Of a stretch of DNA of 64,000 nucleotides, positions 11,100-22,222 are shown one piece after another; position 1 is the stretch's first letter, and each line of letters begins with the position of its first letter. The notes beneath the pieces were generated by a model. It did not search any database. It was not told the DNA's origin and saw only the letters and a list, made by a program, of their open reading frames with translations. The stretch is from Undaria pinnatifida (lineage: Eukaryota > Sar > Phaeophyceae > Laminariales > Alariaceae): positions 62,001 to 126,000 of the forward strand of contig JABAKD010000021.1 of the NCBI GenBank assembly GCA_012845835.1, written 5' to 3'. Both the position numbers and the translations under genes were made by a program.

Positions 11100-11549
11100 T
11101 TAGCAAACGATGCGTGATTGCCAACGTCGGTATGCGTCATCGTCGCCAAGTTGGCCAGGTTCAGGGTTCAAACAGCTGCTCGCATTAATTAAACGATGCC
11201 TACAATGCTTGAAGGAGTGGTTGTCTTCGTGGCAGTTGAGGCAAAGCTCCCGGTTTTCTCGGAGGGCATCAACGCGAGTGGAGGGTGAAAGGAGGCCGCT
11301 CCAGAGGAGAGGGTCGACTGTCTTGAACGAGGCACTAACGGCGAATACGTCTGCATAATTATGATCCTCTAGTGGCCAGCGGTTCGATGTCTGGTCAAGC
11401 CTAGGATCAGATGAATCATCGATGGGCATGACAGTTGGATGATGGCTCGATCCCGTCTGCGACGAAAGCGACTGGTGCGGCACTCGGCCCTGGCCGCGCC
11501 TATGATCGGCGGGCCGGGGCTCCGACGGGGGGGATGGCCGCGCTCCCAT
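11100..11549 (-). pseudogene. Gag, nucleocapsid with CCHC zinc knuckle
   Basis: This 149-codon open frame contains C-X2-C-X4-H-X4-C at residues 103-116 (11243-11202), the hallmark of retroelement nucleocapsid that binds genomic RNA. The preceding residues (about 60-100) are acidic and hydrophobic. The segment after the knuckle is Gln/Asp-rich and the frame closes at 11100. The next frame (11124-10639) overlaps it in another phase and encodes a Pro/Ser/Ala-rich linker without a recognised motif. I see no Asp-Ser/Thr-Gly protease triad between this point and 9.5 kb. Confidence 0.75.
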
Positions 11550-11573
11550 CGAAGAAACAGGTTGGGATTTTTT

Positions 11574-13359
11574 TTATTTGCTTTTGCCGGCAGGCGTGTT
11601 GTTGTGCGCCAAGCCACTATAAGCTCTCCACATAGCATCTAACAAGGCGAATGGCCGCGGGTGCGTTGCCTTCGAACCAGGGTACAACGTCAAGGTAGAC
11701 ATGAGTATCGGAAACTTCTTATTACCACCATCCGAACCACCTCCAACACCACATCCGTTCCCGGAGAGAAACCACGCGCACCCCCCGTGACTGTCGATAC
11801 CAGCACGTTGACCTCCCAACTGAAAAAAAGGCGTGCCGTTACACACTCCAAACGTATGCAACTTTGTATAGCCCTCCCCCATGTCGACCGGGTCGAAGTG
11901 CGTCACAAGCAAGCGCAGCAGGAGAGTGAAGGCCTCAGGCCCCGATGCGCCGTCATCCATTGCTCTCGACACCTGTACGAACCCGTCGTCGAGCATGGTG
12001 GTTATGCGGGCGGTCGTGTGCTTGTCAGGCGTTTTGAATGCCACTTTTAGCGGGTGGGTCCAACCGGTTACCCGCGTGGGCGCTCGTGCGCTCTCTGTGC
12101 AACGGTCATCGCAGTGTATTAGTATGTCAGACATTGCAGACCCAACCGAATGTGTAAGTTGCTGTGTGCCGTCAGACTTGTTCAAAGAAGACGAGAACCG
12201 AAGCACAGAGATGTGGGATACGTCTTTGTAGGAAAGCTTAACGCAAGCAAGCCGAACCGAGTCATCAAGCGTGGCTTTATCTGTAGCCACGGCAGTGGCA
12301 ATCTCGGCGGTACACGCGCGGGCCAAATCCGAAGAAATAGGCTTGGTGTGGACACCCGACACAATTAGTTTGCTCAGCCGTTCAGCGGAGGAAGCAATAT
12401 CCACCAGGGAAGGAACTACTTCCCTCTTGCCTGCTACCCCACGGTCACCTCGCCGTGGTCCGTGCTCGAGCCCGAACACGAGCGGGAGGAGGTGGACGAG
12501 TCATCCCACGCTGAACGACCTCGTTCGATGTTCCAATGCCCTCCGGCGCCTCCCCCAGAGCTGCGGCCATCACCCCGGTTGGTTCGGTCCTACTTGCTTC
12601 ATTGGCGGCGTCCTGAGCCACCACCATTACCCGACGCGCCAACCTCACTTCCACCACCGCTGCTGCCACCCCCGCGGCGGTGGTGGGGGTTGCCACCCCC
12701 ATTATTTTTGCCGCCACCCCCGGAGCCACCGCTCCCACGGGTGCGGTCCCCGCGGTCGCGGCTGCTGCTGCCTCGCTGTTTACCGCGGTTGCTTTCCGCA
12801 GACTCTTCCTCCGGGATCGGCCAGAAGACGGGGTCGGGGGCCTCGTCGTGGGCCATCCGCGGGGATTTGACGAGGGCAAGGGTCGAGGCGGCTCTCGCCT
12901 TCCCGGCATAGAACGTACAGTCCATGCGAACCCACGCCGCCTACACTAAAAGGGGGTCCTCGTGCCGTAACGGCCTCCACTGAAAGGGTGCCCTCGTGCC
13001 GTAACGCCGGCCTTTCTGACGTGAGCAGCGGAGGCCGTTTCCACCACCGCAGTCGCCAACGCTGAGGAAAACTCTATCCTCGGTGCAGACACCATGCACG
13101 CGACGCTGCCCTTGAAAAAGGCGTGGTTCCCGGGCCGTGGTCGCTGGGAAGCGACACTCTGCGGGCGGGGCGAATACCAGGGGGCCGCGATAGCTCCTAC
13201 CGCAGCCGCACTAGCTCGGCGCGCCCTGTCCAGCAACAGGGGCGCCTCTCGAGTAACGGCCTTCGCCTGCTCGACGTCCTCGCCATGGCGATGTCGGCGT
13301 GCCTCGCACTGGACTACAGTCGCGTGTGCGTCGTGGAGCGCTCGCTGAGCTCGCGTCAC
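11574..13359 (-). pseudogene. Gag, central part
   Basis: The frame continues from the duplicated segment at 13359-12946. It then passes through a Gly/Ser/Arg-rich stretch (12925-12599), whose glycine-rich DNA gives spurious long frames on the other strand. It enters a 301-codon open frame at 12479-11574. That frame has mixed composition with conserved-looking blocks such as HFDPVDMGEGYTKLHTF and LMSTLTLYPGSKATHPRPF. This is the best-preserved piece of Gag, probably its capsid-like portion. No catalytic function is expected. Several frame changes separate it from the N-terminal part and from the zinc knuckle downstream. Confidence 0.6.
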
Positions 13360-13610
13360 CTTAGAAGCTAAGGCCGAGTGGGTGTCGGCTTGGATGCTCG
13401 GGTCCTACCGCAGCCGCACTGGCTCGGCGCGCCCTGTCCAGCAACAGGGACGCCTCTCGCGTAACGGCCTTCGCCTGCTCGACGTCCTCGTCATGGCGAT
13501 GTTGGCGTGCCTCGCGCTGGACTACGATCGCGTGTGCGTCGTGGAGCGCTCGCTGAGCTCGCGTCACCTTAGAAGCTAAGGTCGAGTGGGTGTCGGCTTG
13601 GATGCTCCGG
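13195..13610 (-). repeat. 208-bp tandem duplication inside gag
   Basis: Two head-to-tail copies (13195-13402 and 13403-13610) share the same helical coding segment with a scatter of substitutions. The period, measured between the TCCTACCGCAGCCGCACT landmarks, is 208 bp, which shifts the reading frame. Confidence 0.85.
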
Positions 13611-14014
13611 TCCCGCGAGCTCTGGGGTGGTGCTCTGTTGAGCGCGGAGAGTCCAGGTGGCGGCGGTGGTGCTCTGTCGAGCTCGGGGAGACCAGCTGGA
13701 GGCGTTCCCCCGGGGCTGGCGACAGCTGGTGCCGAGACGCCCCCGAGCCTGGTGGAGGATGATCCCGGTTCCTCCTTGTGAGCAATCGAGTCGACCCGGT
13801 CGGCTGGGGTGCCCTGACGGTGCCCCCTCTTGTTGTCCTTATTGTCACCTCCGGAAACTTCGTCCGGAGGTCGTCTCCGTCTCGAGTCATGCAATCCCCC
13901 GTGTGAGTCCGGGCGTGATGTCGAGCGCTCCCCTCCTGTCTCTTGGGCCTCCGGGTTGGGGCGTGTGGCGGACCGCAGCCTGCCCGAGAAACCTGCATCG
14001 TCGCTGGTAGACAT
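13361..14014 (-). pseudogene. Gag, N-terminal part
   Basis: The longer open frame starts at 14203, but the Met at 14014 is preferred. The stretch before it looks like leader sequence, and the protein from that Met on is uniformly polar and low in complexity (Ser, Asp, Pro, Arg), as is common for Gag N-termini. A Pro/Gly/Leu-rich segment is followed by an Ala/Arg/Glu/His-rich, probably helical segment near 13.56-13.42 kb. The frame ends at 13361 after the first copy of a 208-bp tandem duplication. Because 208 is not a multiple of three, the second copy continues in another frame. Gag would form the particle coat. Assignment rests on position upstream of the zinc knuckle and pol rather than on a recognised motif. 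Confidence 0.55.
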
Positions 14015-14406
14015 GTGGTTGTCTGTATGGAGGGCGGCGGGAGGGAGGGGGAACGACAGACACACGTTAAGGAGCGCTGAAGGTCGATATATTGTCGCGG
14101 TGTCCTCTCTGCAAGTGGTGTCGAAATCTGAGTGCCAGAAAATAGCAAGGTGTGAGCCTTGGCACTGTTCAGCATCAGGGGGCGATGGCAGTATCAACGC
14201 CAACTAGCAGCATAAACGGAAGGAAGTGTTGGCGCTCACGGCATGATAAAGAATGGCGCCCACTCAAGACGGAGGATGTAAGGAGCGTCGAAACAACCGC
14301 TGTAAGGAATGCATCTTCCACTAAGACCGCTACACCAGCACAGCGCTCAGGCCGCCCGTAGGGTATACCGGTAAGGCCTGATCAACCGCAATAAAAGAGG
14401 TCATAA

Positions 14407-14700
14407 TAGGCAGCACTGACCCTAGCTGCAGCGAAGGGGGGAGAGCACAGTAAAGGTACGACTGCACCCAACGAATCAAAACAAGCAGCATTTAACCTAG
14501 ATGTGGGGGGGGTAGCACAGGAATGCGTCCCCAAATTCCCACGCCCATCGAACCAAAACAGGCAACATTTAACTTAGGTGCATTGTAGGGGTGGGGTAGC
14601 ACGGTAAATGGTCGCCCAAGAAGCCCACCCATCGCACCAAACATGCAGCATTTGCCCTAGGCTCAAGGGGGGCATAGTAAAGGGTTGCACCAAGAAGCCC
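14407..14700. repeat. Four ~75-bp tandem repeats upstream of gag
   Basis: Four imperfect units share a GCAGCATTTAACCTAG-type start, a G-rich tract, a TAGCACAGTAAAGG-type block and a CCATCGAACCAAAACA-type end. Unit length is 70-80 bp. They lie between the gag start and the right 112-bp arm, where a leader or LTR would be expected, and may be regulatory or recombinational in origin. Confidence 0.75.
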
Positions 14701-14811
14701 ATGCGCCTCGGCTCTCAGTTGTTATCCGGGGCTCTGTGGAAAATATAAAGCTGCTTCTTTACTACGGCTAAGAAAGTGAGTTCTCACCGAGGACCTGCTC
14801 AATAGGCAGAC
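14700..14811 (-). repeat. Right arm of 112-bp inverted repeat
   Basis: The reverse complement matches 4693-4804 ungapped with 10 mismatches. It abuts the fourth ~75-bp tandem unit. Neither arm encodes anything recognisable. Confidence 0.85.
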
Positions 14812-15382
14812 CCGCAGGACCCACCCGAATAACATAAGAAATGGCGTCGTCTTGGCTTCATGTTGATTTTGCAGCAGAGCTCTTCGTATCTCTTCGATGC
14901 CTTTTTTTTTGTTAGTACACTTTGTCTACTTTTCATCGAGCCCAAAACCCCTGTTCCCTCGCGGGTATCAACTCAACGGAGGGAGACTCAACTGGGAACC
15001 GATCTTATGCCCACGGAACATCATGAGTTTATGGTATGCACTGTTTTTTATATCTAGTGTAGGGAATGACATGAGAGTTTTCATCGAGTTCGGTGCTCAT
15101 TTGTAGTGCAACTCACATTTATTTGGGTGTAGTGGAGAACTCTTCTTCTAGTGAATTCCTCCACAATACCACAATACCACAATACCTAGGACTAGGCGCA
15201 ACTCGGTTGTAGCATCGGTCATGTTCGTTATGCATGTTTTTTTTTTTATTTGTTTGCCAACCTCATCTCCGTCAGGTGGGCCCCGAGACGCTCCATTAGT
15301 TCATCAGGTTTAAGGCAATATCAGGAAATTGGACTTGCTTCGGCAGTTTGATGATGTTCGTGAAACATAACGATGCCATAAA

Positions 15383-15889
15383 TTGTGGCTAAGAGGAGTC
15401 ACTAATCTAGAGCTAGGCTTTACGTTAACGTGTTGCGCTGTGTTTGGCGCACGTTCGGCTGACTGCACCGCTGATACGTGCAGTATAACTGAGTTTAGCA
15501 CGCACGTAAGCTCGACGTGTGCACGACATGTTATCACGTTTGCGATATCCAGTCTTCTGGTTGTGGGTAACACCTTCTTCGTGTGTGGATACATTATGGT
15601 GGCGGTTTGTATATATAGCGTCTTAAGCTTTTTTGTGCATGCGTGGACCTGTTCGGATTGTGAGCGCAGCACCGGCAAGGAGGTCGCGGATACGTTCGCT
15701 GTGATCGCGGAAAGGCGGTCGTTGTCAACAGAAGAAGCTAAACCGGTTGTCTCTACATTTTTCGAGCTTGCTACCGAGCGCTTCGAGGCTCGAGCAGATT
15801 CATCGGCTGCGGACAAGGAGGAAGACGGCACGTTTAAGCATTTGCAGGTAATAAATTTCGCCCACCCCCAACATTTAAAGTGTGTGTGA
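15383..15889 (+). CDS. Hypothetical ORF with two membrane segments
   Basis: This 168-codon open frame was not recognised. Residues about 48-90 are strongly hydrophobic (ITFAISSLLVVGN then CGYIMVAVCIYSVLSFFV), enough for one long or two short transmembrane helices. A Cys pair (CSDC) follows, then a charged, Ala/Glu-rich tail that looks protein-like. A possible 5' splice site, CAG|GTAATA, lies at 15848, so this may be one exon of a membrane protein. The opposite strand is also open over much of the interval (15996-15310), which weakens the case. No start context, promoter or partner exon could be identified. Confidence 0.25.
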   Translation: MWLRGVTNLELGFTLTCCAVFGARSADCTADTCSITEFSTHVSSTCARHVITFAISSLLVVGNTFFVCGYIMVAVCIYSVLSFFVHAWTCSDCERSTGKEVADTFAVIAERRSLSTEEAKPVVSTFFELATERFEARADSSAADKEEDGTFKHLQVINFAHPQHLKCV

Positions 15890-16734
15890 GTTTTGATGTT
15901 GTAAGAATTTGTTAAAACCCGCCACTCCCCCTCTATATAGATAGTTAGGATCTGCCTTGGAGTGGGAAATTGGTAAATAATGTCGCGATTTAGCATAAAT
16001 CAAGTAAATGGCGCCACCCACCAAACGCTTGTCTGTTATCGTTGATCGCAAAACGACACAAGAATGCAACAATAGGCAATCGGCCGTAGGCAATAGGTGT
16101 GGTCTTCCCGGAAGATGGAAATAAATTAATGACTACTACTGTACTGTATGATTTGCCGGTATGCTTCATTGTTGGTTTAGTGCGTCATGACGCAAGCCAC
16201 TCTGGACGTCTTCTGGGTGTCTTCTGGGTGTGGTGAACAATCTGGGTTCCACCTTTACCCATGTAGACCTGCAACGGCGGTGTGTAAACGAACCGCTTTC
16301 AATTTGTGTGGGGCATGTTTTGCGGTGATGAATCAGTAAACCCACCTGTTTCCAACTCCGAAAATAGCCCCACACAATTTCCAAGAGAGCTTCCGATCAC
16401 GGGAGTGCCGTGTTAGAAGGGTCAAGAGGCTTCGGGCCGATTCAATTAATAGCGCGATCGAAATATAGCACGCACGCATAATGCAAGAATGACAGCAGCA
16501 ACACTGGCCTGTATCGAGAGGCTCTTATATCGGGTTCTCCACTGCAGTTCATAGTAAAGAATAGAGTGGGGTGTTCCCAACGGTGCCGGTTTATTCTAGC
16601 TCTATACGAAGTCTATACCGGTACTATTCAGGGCACCGGAACCATTCGTACTAATGCTTCTACAGCGAATTACTGTATGGAGTCCCAATCATGCCAAGCG
16701 ATTTCACCGGCAATCTTGAGATCAGTGGTGAATT

Positions 16735-17008
16735 TCAACCGGCACTGTCGAGAGCAGTGTTATAATCCAACCGGTACTATCAAGAGCAATGGTATAATTC
16801 AACCGGCACTATTAAGAGCAGTGTTATAATTCAACCGGCACTATTAAGAGCAGTGGTATACTTCAACCGGCACTATTAGAACAGTGGTATAATCAAACCG
16901 GCTCTATAGAAAGAAGCAGTGATACGATTGAACCGGCAGTATAACGAGCGGTGGTATAGTTCAACCGGCGCGACAGAGAGCAGCGGTATAATTCAACCGG
17001 AAGTATAG
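16735..17008. repeat. ~36-bp tandem repeat, eight units
   Basis: Units of 34-40 bp follow the pattern CAACCGGCACTATTAAGAGC then AGTGGTATAATT, decaying toward the right end. The reverse-strand core AGTGCCGGTTGA also occurs outside the array near 18.83-19.03 kb and 63.38-63.53 kb. Confidence 0.85.
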
Positions 17009-17775
17009 ACTAGGGAGCATGGGCCCTAACTATTGGGAACCGCCCACCATAGTAGGTGCCCTGTACCGTCTGCTACTGCTACTGCTACCGTACACTGTAC
17101 TCTCTGCTACTGTACCCTCTGCTACTGCTATCGTACCCTCTACTACTGTATCCTTCGCTCAATTCGCCGCATTCAGCTTTATAGTATATCAACAACCGGG
17201 AGCGAGTGGAGGAGGTTATGCGGTGGTATTTCACGGGCAAATTGGTTGTAGAGTAAATCGAGAGTGTATAACGTCTTCCAGGTCCGATACCAATAACGCC
17301 CGTGATGTATTTGGAAATGTTTTCGTTGTGCATGACTATGAAAATATGCCCACAACGAATTTGCTGCAACGAATTTTCTGGGAAGATTCTTGTTGGAAAA
17401 TTCCGGCAACATTATTGCATACCGCGGTAGAAATCAATGGGCTTTCTTCGTAGATCGCGATGTGTCCTATAAACTGGGGGCAGACGCCTTTCTTTCCTTT
17501 TGCGTGGGCAACCATCGAGGTGCATTAGAGTAGCACTACCGTGCGCGCCCGCACGTGCGCCACCCCTCACAGAACTTCACCCGTGCTGCTGTACGGCAGT
17601 CTTTCACACGCGGTTGCTATCTGCCGCTGGGACACGGGAATGCGCGTGCCAGAAAAGGACGGTAGCGGAAAACGCGAGACACATGCATGATGAGCAAAAC
17701 AAGGGCACGCGTGTGGCGACGCACACAACCAAGGACGAGAGCACGAATTTATGACGACAAACGCGAAGAAGACAC

Positions 17776-18283
<508 letters not shown>

Positions 18284-18740
18284 CGCCACAGCACAGCCGA
18301 GAGAGGGCCCTCCCGGCCTTGCTGTGGTGACACAGCCGCCACTACCTCGTGTCCGTGCGTGACAGGATTGATGTAGAACGTTTGGAGGGGGAGGAAGTGA
18401 TATCGTCGTGTGGGGCGGGTGGGTTGTTTCAGGCAATGAAAACTGGCTTGCTGCTGGCGGGATGAAGGATCAACTTCAACCAAAGAGCCCCCCTCGCAGG
18501 ATTTTTATCGCCTTGTGTTGTGATCCGGGATCGTTCGGGTTCATTCTATCAGCACACCACCAGACTATCGCCATAAAAATGCAATGCGTCCATCGCTGAA
18601 GATATTTCCAATATTTCTGTTTCTTTTGAATCGCCGTGCTCAGCTTATAAGAGTTCCTAAAGCTGGGAGCAGTGAGGCCAGTGTGATAGCCAGGATTCTG
18701 GCTGGATGCAAGCCGCGCGGTCCGTGCTGCACCGAACACG

Positions 18741-18762
18741 GGAGGGCAGGTACCTGCCCTCC
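18741..18762. repeat. Perfect 22-bp palindrome
   Basis: GGAGGGCAGGT is followed directly by its exact reverse complement. It is a candidate cruciform or dimer-binding site, or chance. Confidence 0.7.
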
Positions 18763-20150
18763 GAATCTTCAGAAGAAATGCCGACAAGTGAGTTGTTAGT
18801 AGTGGTGCCCCCGTAGCCGTAATGCCCGTTTGGTAGTGCCGGTTGTCCGCTATAATGCATGTGAAAAGACTTGTCGTACATACAGTGTACTATGGTGGTG
18901 GTCCATCCACAGTATCGGTTGAGTCGTGTAGTCTGCCTGCCCGCTATGGCGCAATACGGCACCCGTGAAATCACCTAGTGCACAGTTCGGAGTTCAGTGA
19001 TGCCTCGATAGTGCCGGTCGAGTAGGGCCGGTTGCACGTGATATTTCCTTTGGCATAGTTTGGGGGGTTACAATAAGGGTGACCCCGTGAGAGACCAGGT
19101 TCCATATAGTGCTGGGAGCTAACCAAAATAAGCATGCCCAATCAAGTATATCTGGCTTACGACTGATAACAAGCATAATCAAGGCAGCCATGTCGCGCTT
19201 ATTTGCTTATTTGAGTTTTAGCGGTTTTCGTGTAGTGAACCGAACCACATACTGTACCTGGTACAAAACAGGGGTACGATGGCTTTTAAGATGTCTATTG
19301 AAAACTCTATACGAGAAAACGGTGTGTTGCTTTAATATAAGCGTAATCGTGTGGGTTCTACTTAGGACAGCCATGCTGAAATTGAGTGTAGTTATATATA
19401 TATTGATTCTAGCATGCACACACTGAACGCCGAAAACACAGGGGCCATAAGAGGTATCACTTACCTTTGGCCGATTTTGGTTTTTGGTGGGACGGAGGGG
19501 GGGCGGGGGCAAAATATTCCAACGTCAGCCATTTGGGTACAACTGCCATATAGTCGAACAACCATGCCTGGTTATGTGCAATCGAACGACCATGCCTGGT
19601 TGTGTATGTATAGGTAGACTAATAGAACATGACCGCTTGGAAAGGTCGCATGTAGGCCTTCGGTGAAATAGTCGCAGGACAGGCTCCCACTACTCTGAAA
19701 TTGACGATTTCCTTGGGGGAAATAAACCATGGGCCAATGGCTGCGCTTTTGCCACACGCATGTGCCTGTAGACACTGCTTGTTTACTTTGTTCAACCTTA
19801 TATCACCACGTGTACGTCCCTCCGCAGACAGCAAGTGCTGTGGCCGAAAAATACCTGAACCTGTCGAAGCTCGCGTCCACTTTGCGAAATATTGCTCGCG
19901 TTCCTGTATCTTCAAACCCTGGTGTTTGTCAAAGCGTACCGCGTGCCATATGGGGAAAAGAGGATCGCGACGTGGATTGGAAGCCTTTTCGTTGTTTTCA
20001 GAGTCTCACCCCAACACCCTCTTGCTCTTACCTTATCCCCAATGACAACGTTGTCGTGTGTCGTGAGATGCTGTCGGAACACCACGTACCCTAACCCATG
20101 AAATAAGGGTGGTGTGTGTTGTGAAAGGGTAGCAAGTGTCCTTGGCACGA
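18763..20150. other. No recognisable gene; scattered CCGGTT motifs
   Basis: Around 18830-19035 several degenerate AGTGCCGGTTGA-like motifs recur, related to the 16.7-17.0 kb array. Open frames at 19109-19426 and 19729-20094 are short and unrecognised. Nothing else is supported. Confidence 0.4.
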
Positions 20151-20159
20151 CATGGGATT

Positions 20160-20226
20160 AAATGAGATTCGTCCCATTGAAAAAGCGTTCATCTTTGCCG
20201 TGTCCCACCTCCGCGATATCATCGAC
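20160..20226 (+). pseudogene. Gene-fragment repeat (SMSHIRDIV-like), copy 1
   Basis: This codes for a segment similar to those at 21590-21680 and 22128-22222: a charged start, then a hydrophobic x-S-x-S-H/Y-L/I-R-D-I motif. CCCTAACC-rich sequence follows, as in copy 2. I do not recognise the parent protein. The short length and divergence point to relics. Confidence 0.3.
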
Positions 20227-20390
20227 CCTAACCTTCCCCAACCCAAAACCTCGCCGTGGTCTTAAGCCCAACATTAAACCTGACTCCAAGAGCAAGGCTA
20301 CGGTATTTTAGTATATTTCCCCCAGGTGGTCACAATCATACTCTTAACATATGCCATATCATATCGTACCATGTCATATCATATACTCCG

Positions 20391-20420
<30 letters not shown>
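20391..20420. repeat. (TA)n microsatellite with T-run
   Basis: A short TATATA tract followed by a run of T. It is a simple repeat without evident function. Confidence 0.9.
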
Positions 20421-20421
<1 letters not shown>

Positions 20422-20635
20422 CTCACACGTTTCCTTTCCAGCTTCTGGACAAGCCGTGGTCACAGGTGTCGTCCCTGCTTCCCCTCGGTTCTTTCCTTCA
20501 ATTTTTATCGCGCATAGGGTTCGGTACTCCCACTGCTCGTCGATTTTGCATCGAGTGTTGCTAACTCACGCTCTCGCGCTTTCCGCAAGTCAATTTGTGA
20601 ACAAGAAGAAAGTCCCCACAAATTAATACGAGTAT

Positions 20636-20708
20636 TCGCTCGGGGGATTCGAACTCACGGAACTGACCTATACCAGGCTCGAGGTTAACCTGATACGCCA
20701 CCGGGCGA
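20636..20708 (-). other. tRNA-like sequence or tRNA relic
   Basis: On the minus strand a 7-bp acceptor stem (CGCCCGG with CCGAGCG) pairs except for one C-A mismatch. It encloses an A-box-like TGGCGTATCAGG and a B-box-like AGTTCGAATCC at normal tRNA spacing. I cannot fold a proper anticodon arm or T stem, and no T-run terminator follows. It is more likely a decayed tRNA gene or tRNA-derived element than a working tRNA. Confidence 0.4.
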
Positions 20709-21059
20709 CCATCATATCATATATCGTATCATATCATAACTATCATACTATACTCGCACGAACGAGTGACTCTGTACCTCACTGACCAGAACACGTTAGT
20801 TAGGTGGTTAGGGTTGGGGTTAGTTTGACGCAACGTATTAATAGCTAAATCATCCCATTGAGGACTCGCATCCACCAATGAGAACAGCACCGAAACACTA
20901 TAAGAAACCCTATGACCGCAAGGAACAAGGGGCTCACTTGAGCGAGTGACCCCGAGCCACTGCAAAATAAAACTTCAAAAAAATATTCAAAAAAAAATCA
21001 AAACAAGTTTCAAAAATAAACAAAATAGAATATATATATACATGATTCACTTGTTAAAC

Positions 21060-21330
21060 TGATGCATTTCCTTCCACAGCTGTCAGATTTTGTCCCCCTC
21101 AGAAACAGGTTTCATAGTTTCCGCGCACAGACTGCCTAACATCACCCTGTGGACCCTGGTAGCTACACTGTAGTTGCAAGGGGAGTCGCCGACCTATATC
21201 CTTAATGAGGACACACAACCCGTAATACGCGCGATCGGAGTATCACACACAGCTTGCAAAGATGAGTTTCGACAAAATATTCGATCTCACAGCTGGAGTC
21301 CATTGTTATTTTTATTATATACATATTTAA
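21060..21330 (+). repeat. Dispersed repeat family A, copy 1
   Basis: About 260 bp running from CAGCTGTCAGATTTTGTCC to CTCACAGCTGGAGT. Other copies lie at 37317-37570 (plus), 38831-38941, 40736-40887 and 45688-45836 (minus). Here it is followed by an A-rich tail (21336-21402, CAAAA-type units), which suggests retroposition. No protein is encoded. Confidence 0.85.
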
Positions 21331-21729
21331 ATTGTAAAAAAAATCCAAAACAAACCCAAAACAAAATAAAACAAAACAAATAACAAAACAAAACAAAACC
21401 AAAAGCGACTCACCCCCCTACGGTACGCAGGTTTGGTCCATCCCACCTTAGGGTTAGCTGAAACTTTGTTCTGTTTTGTGAAATATTATCAGGTGCCATG
21501 CACGCCGACAGGGAAGAAAGGACAAACGTGCCCAACCCTACCCCTAATAATAACAACGATCTTCACCCTCAAATAGACACGGTCGGGTGTCATGGACACA
21601 CAAAAGGAGGAACGGAGAATCGTGCGCTCAACACGGCTTCCGTACGTTCCATGTCTTACCTCAGACACACCGCGTACCCTAACTATCGCTGATCCCATCC
21701 TAAACGCTTACCCTGACCCTTACCCTCAT

Positions 21730-21998
21730 ACTGATTCTACGACACCCCGCCTCCGACAAAAACATCGATATTCTCCAGTGAACGTTTCATGACTGGTCGA
21801 CACGAGGAAGGATGCTTCACAAAACGTATCTTCATACATTATGTTGTTTGCAAAGGAATATCGAACGATGACATCGGGGAGGGTGGCAAGGGGCACCGTA
21901 ATTCAGGAGGGGTACGGCCAGGATCTGGTTTCAAAACCGGCGATTTCGACAAATAAAAGTTGGAGCGCTACCGCAGAACAACTTATAAGCGCTTCTAA
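21730..21998 (+). repeat. Dispersed repeat family B, copy 1
   Basis: This matches 43261-43513 from TGATTCTACGA through GAACGTTTCATG, CGACACGAGGAAGGATGCT and CTGGTTTCAAAACCGGCGAT. Both copies sit next to telomere-type CCCTAA runs. No coding capacity was recognised. Confidence 0.85.
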
Positions 21999-22009
21999 AC
22001 CCAATCCTT

Positions 22010-22110
22010 ACCTCCCTAACCCTAACCTTGCCTAACCTTGCCTAACCTTGCCGTGTCCTTGCCGTGTCCTTGCCGTGTCCTTGCCGCGTCCTTGCCGTGT
22101 CCTTGCCGTG
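22010..22110. repeat. CCCTAA-like run grading into an 11-bp tandem repeat
   Basis: A short CCCTAACCCTAACC run changes into CCTTGCCTAA units and then six or so copies of CTTGCCGTGTC (11 bp). Confidence 0.9.
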
Positions 22111-22127
22111 TGTTGTCCAAGGTCGTC

Positions 22128-22222
22128 GGCTGTAACGGGCACAGGATGAGCGAAAAGGAGAATCGTGTACTGGCAGACGCCTCGGTGTTTTCCATGTCAC
22201 ACATTCGGGATATCGTGGACCG
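22128..22222 (+). pseudogene. Gene-fragment repeat (SMSHIRDIV-like), copy 3
   Basis: The best-preserved copy, reading ENRVLADASVFSMSHIRDIV in frame. Copy 2 (21590-21680) reads a diverged version. All three are on the plus strand within 2 kb, so local duplication is likely. The parent family is not recognised. Confidence 0.35.

Larger units (their letters stand above)
5667..14200 (-). mobile_element. Degenerate Ty3/Gypsy-type retrotransposon carrying a NADAR-type domain
   Basis: All recognisable parts lie on the minus strand in Gag-to-integrase order: Gag (14.0-11.1 kb), zinc knuckle (11.24 kb), repeated linker (10.1-9.55 kb), NADAR-type domain (9.53-8.98 kb), RNase H end (8.71-8.43 kb), linker (8.4-7.8 kb), integrase (7.6-6.6 kb) and tail (6.3-5.7 kb). 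RNase H before integrase is the Ty3 order, not the Ty1/copia order. Reverse transcriptase is missing. Frameshifts and stops occur in nearly every domain, so it is dead. I could not define LTRs, a primer-binding site or target-site duplications, so the outer limits are those of coding remains only. The element is visibly more GC-rich than the flanking DNA. Confidence 0.85.

Noticed and set aside
12271-12911. 199- and 149-codon plus-strand frames, Pro/Arg-rich
   Set aside because: They are antisense to the Gly/Ser/Arg-rich part of Gag. GC-rich repeats keep them open.
15310-15996. 228-codon minus-strand ORF opposite the membrane-like ORF
   Set aside because: Ser/Thr/Val-rich without a motif. 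The plus-strand reading has a more protein-like layout, though neither is certain.
16735-17008. CRISPR-like array of ~36-bp repeats
   Set aside because: Units are contiguous with no unique spacers, units diverge, and the context is eukaryotic.
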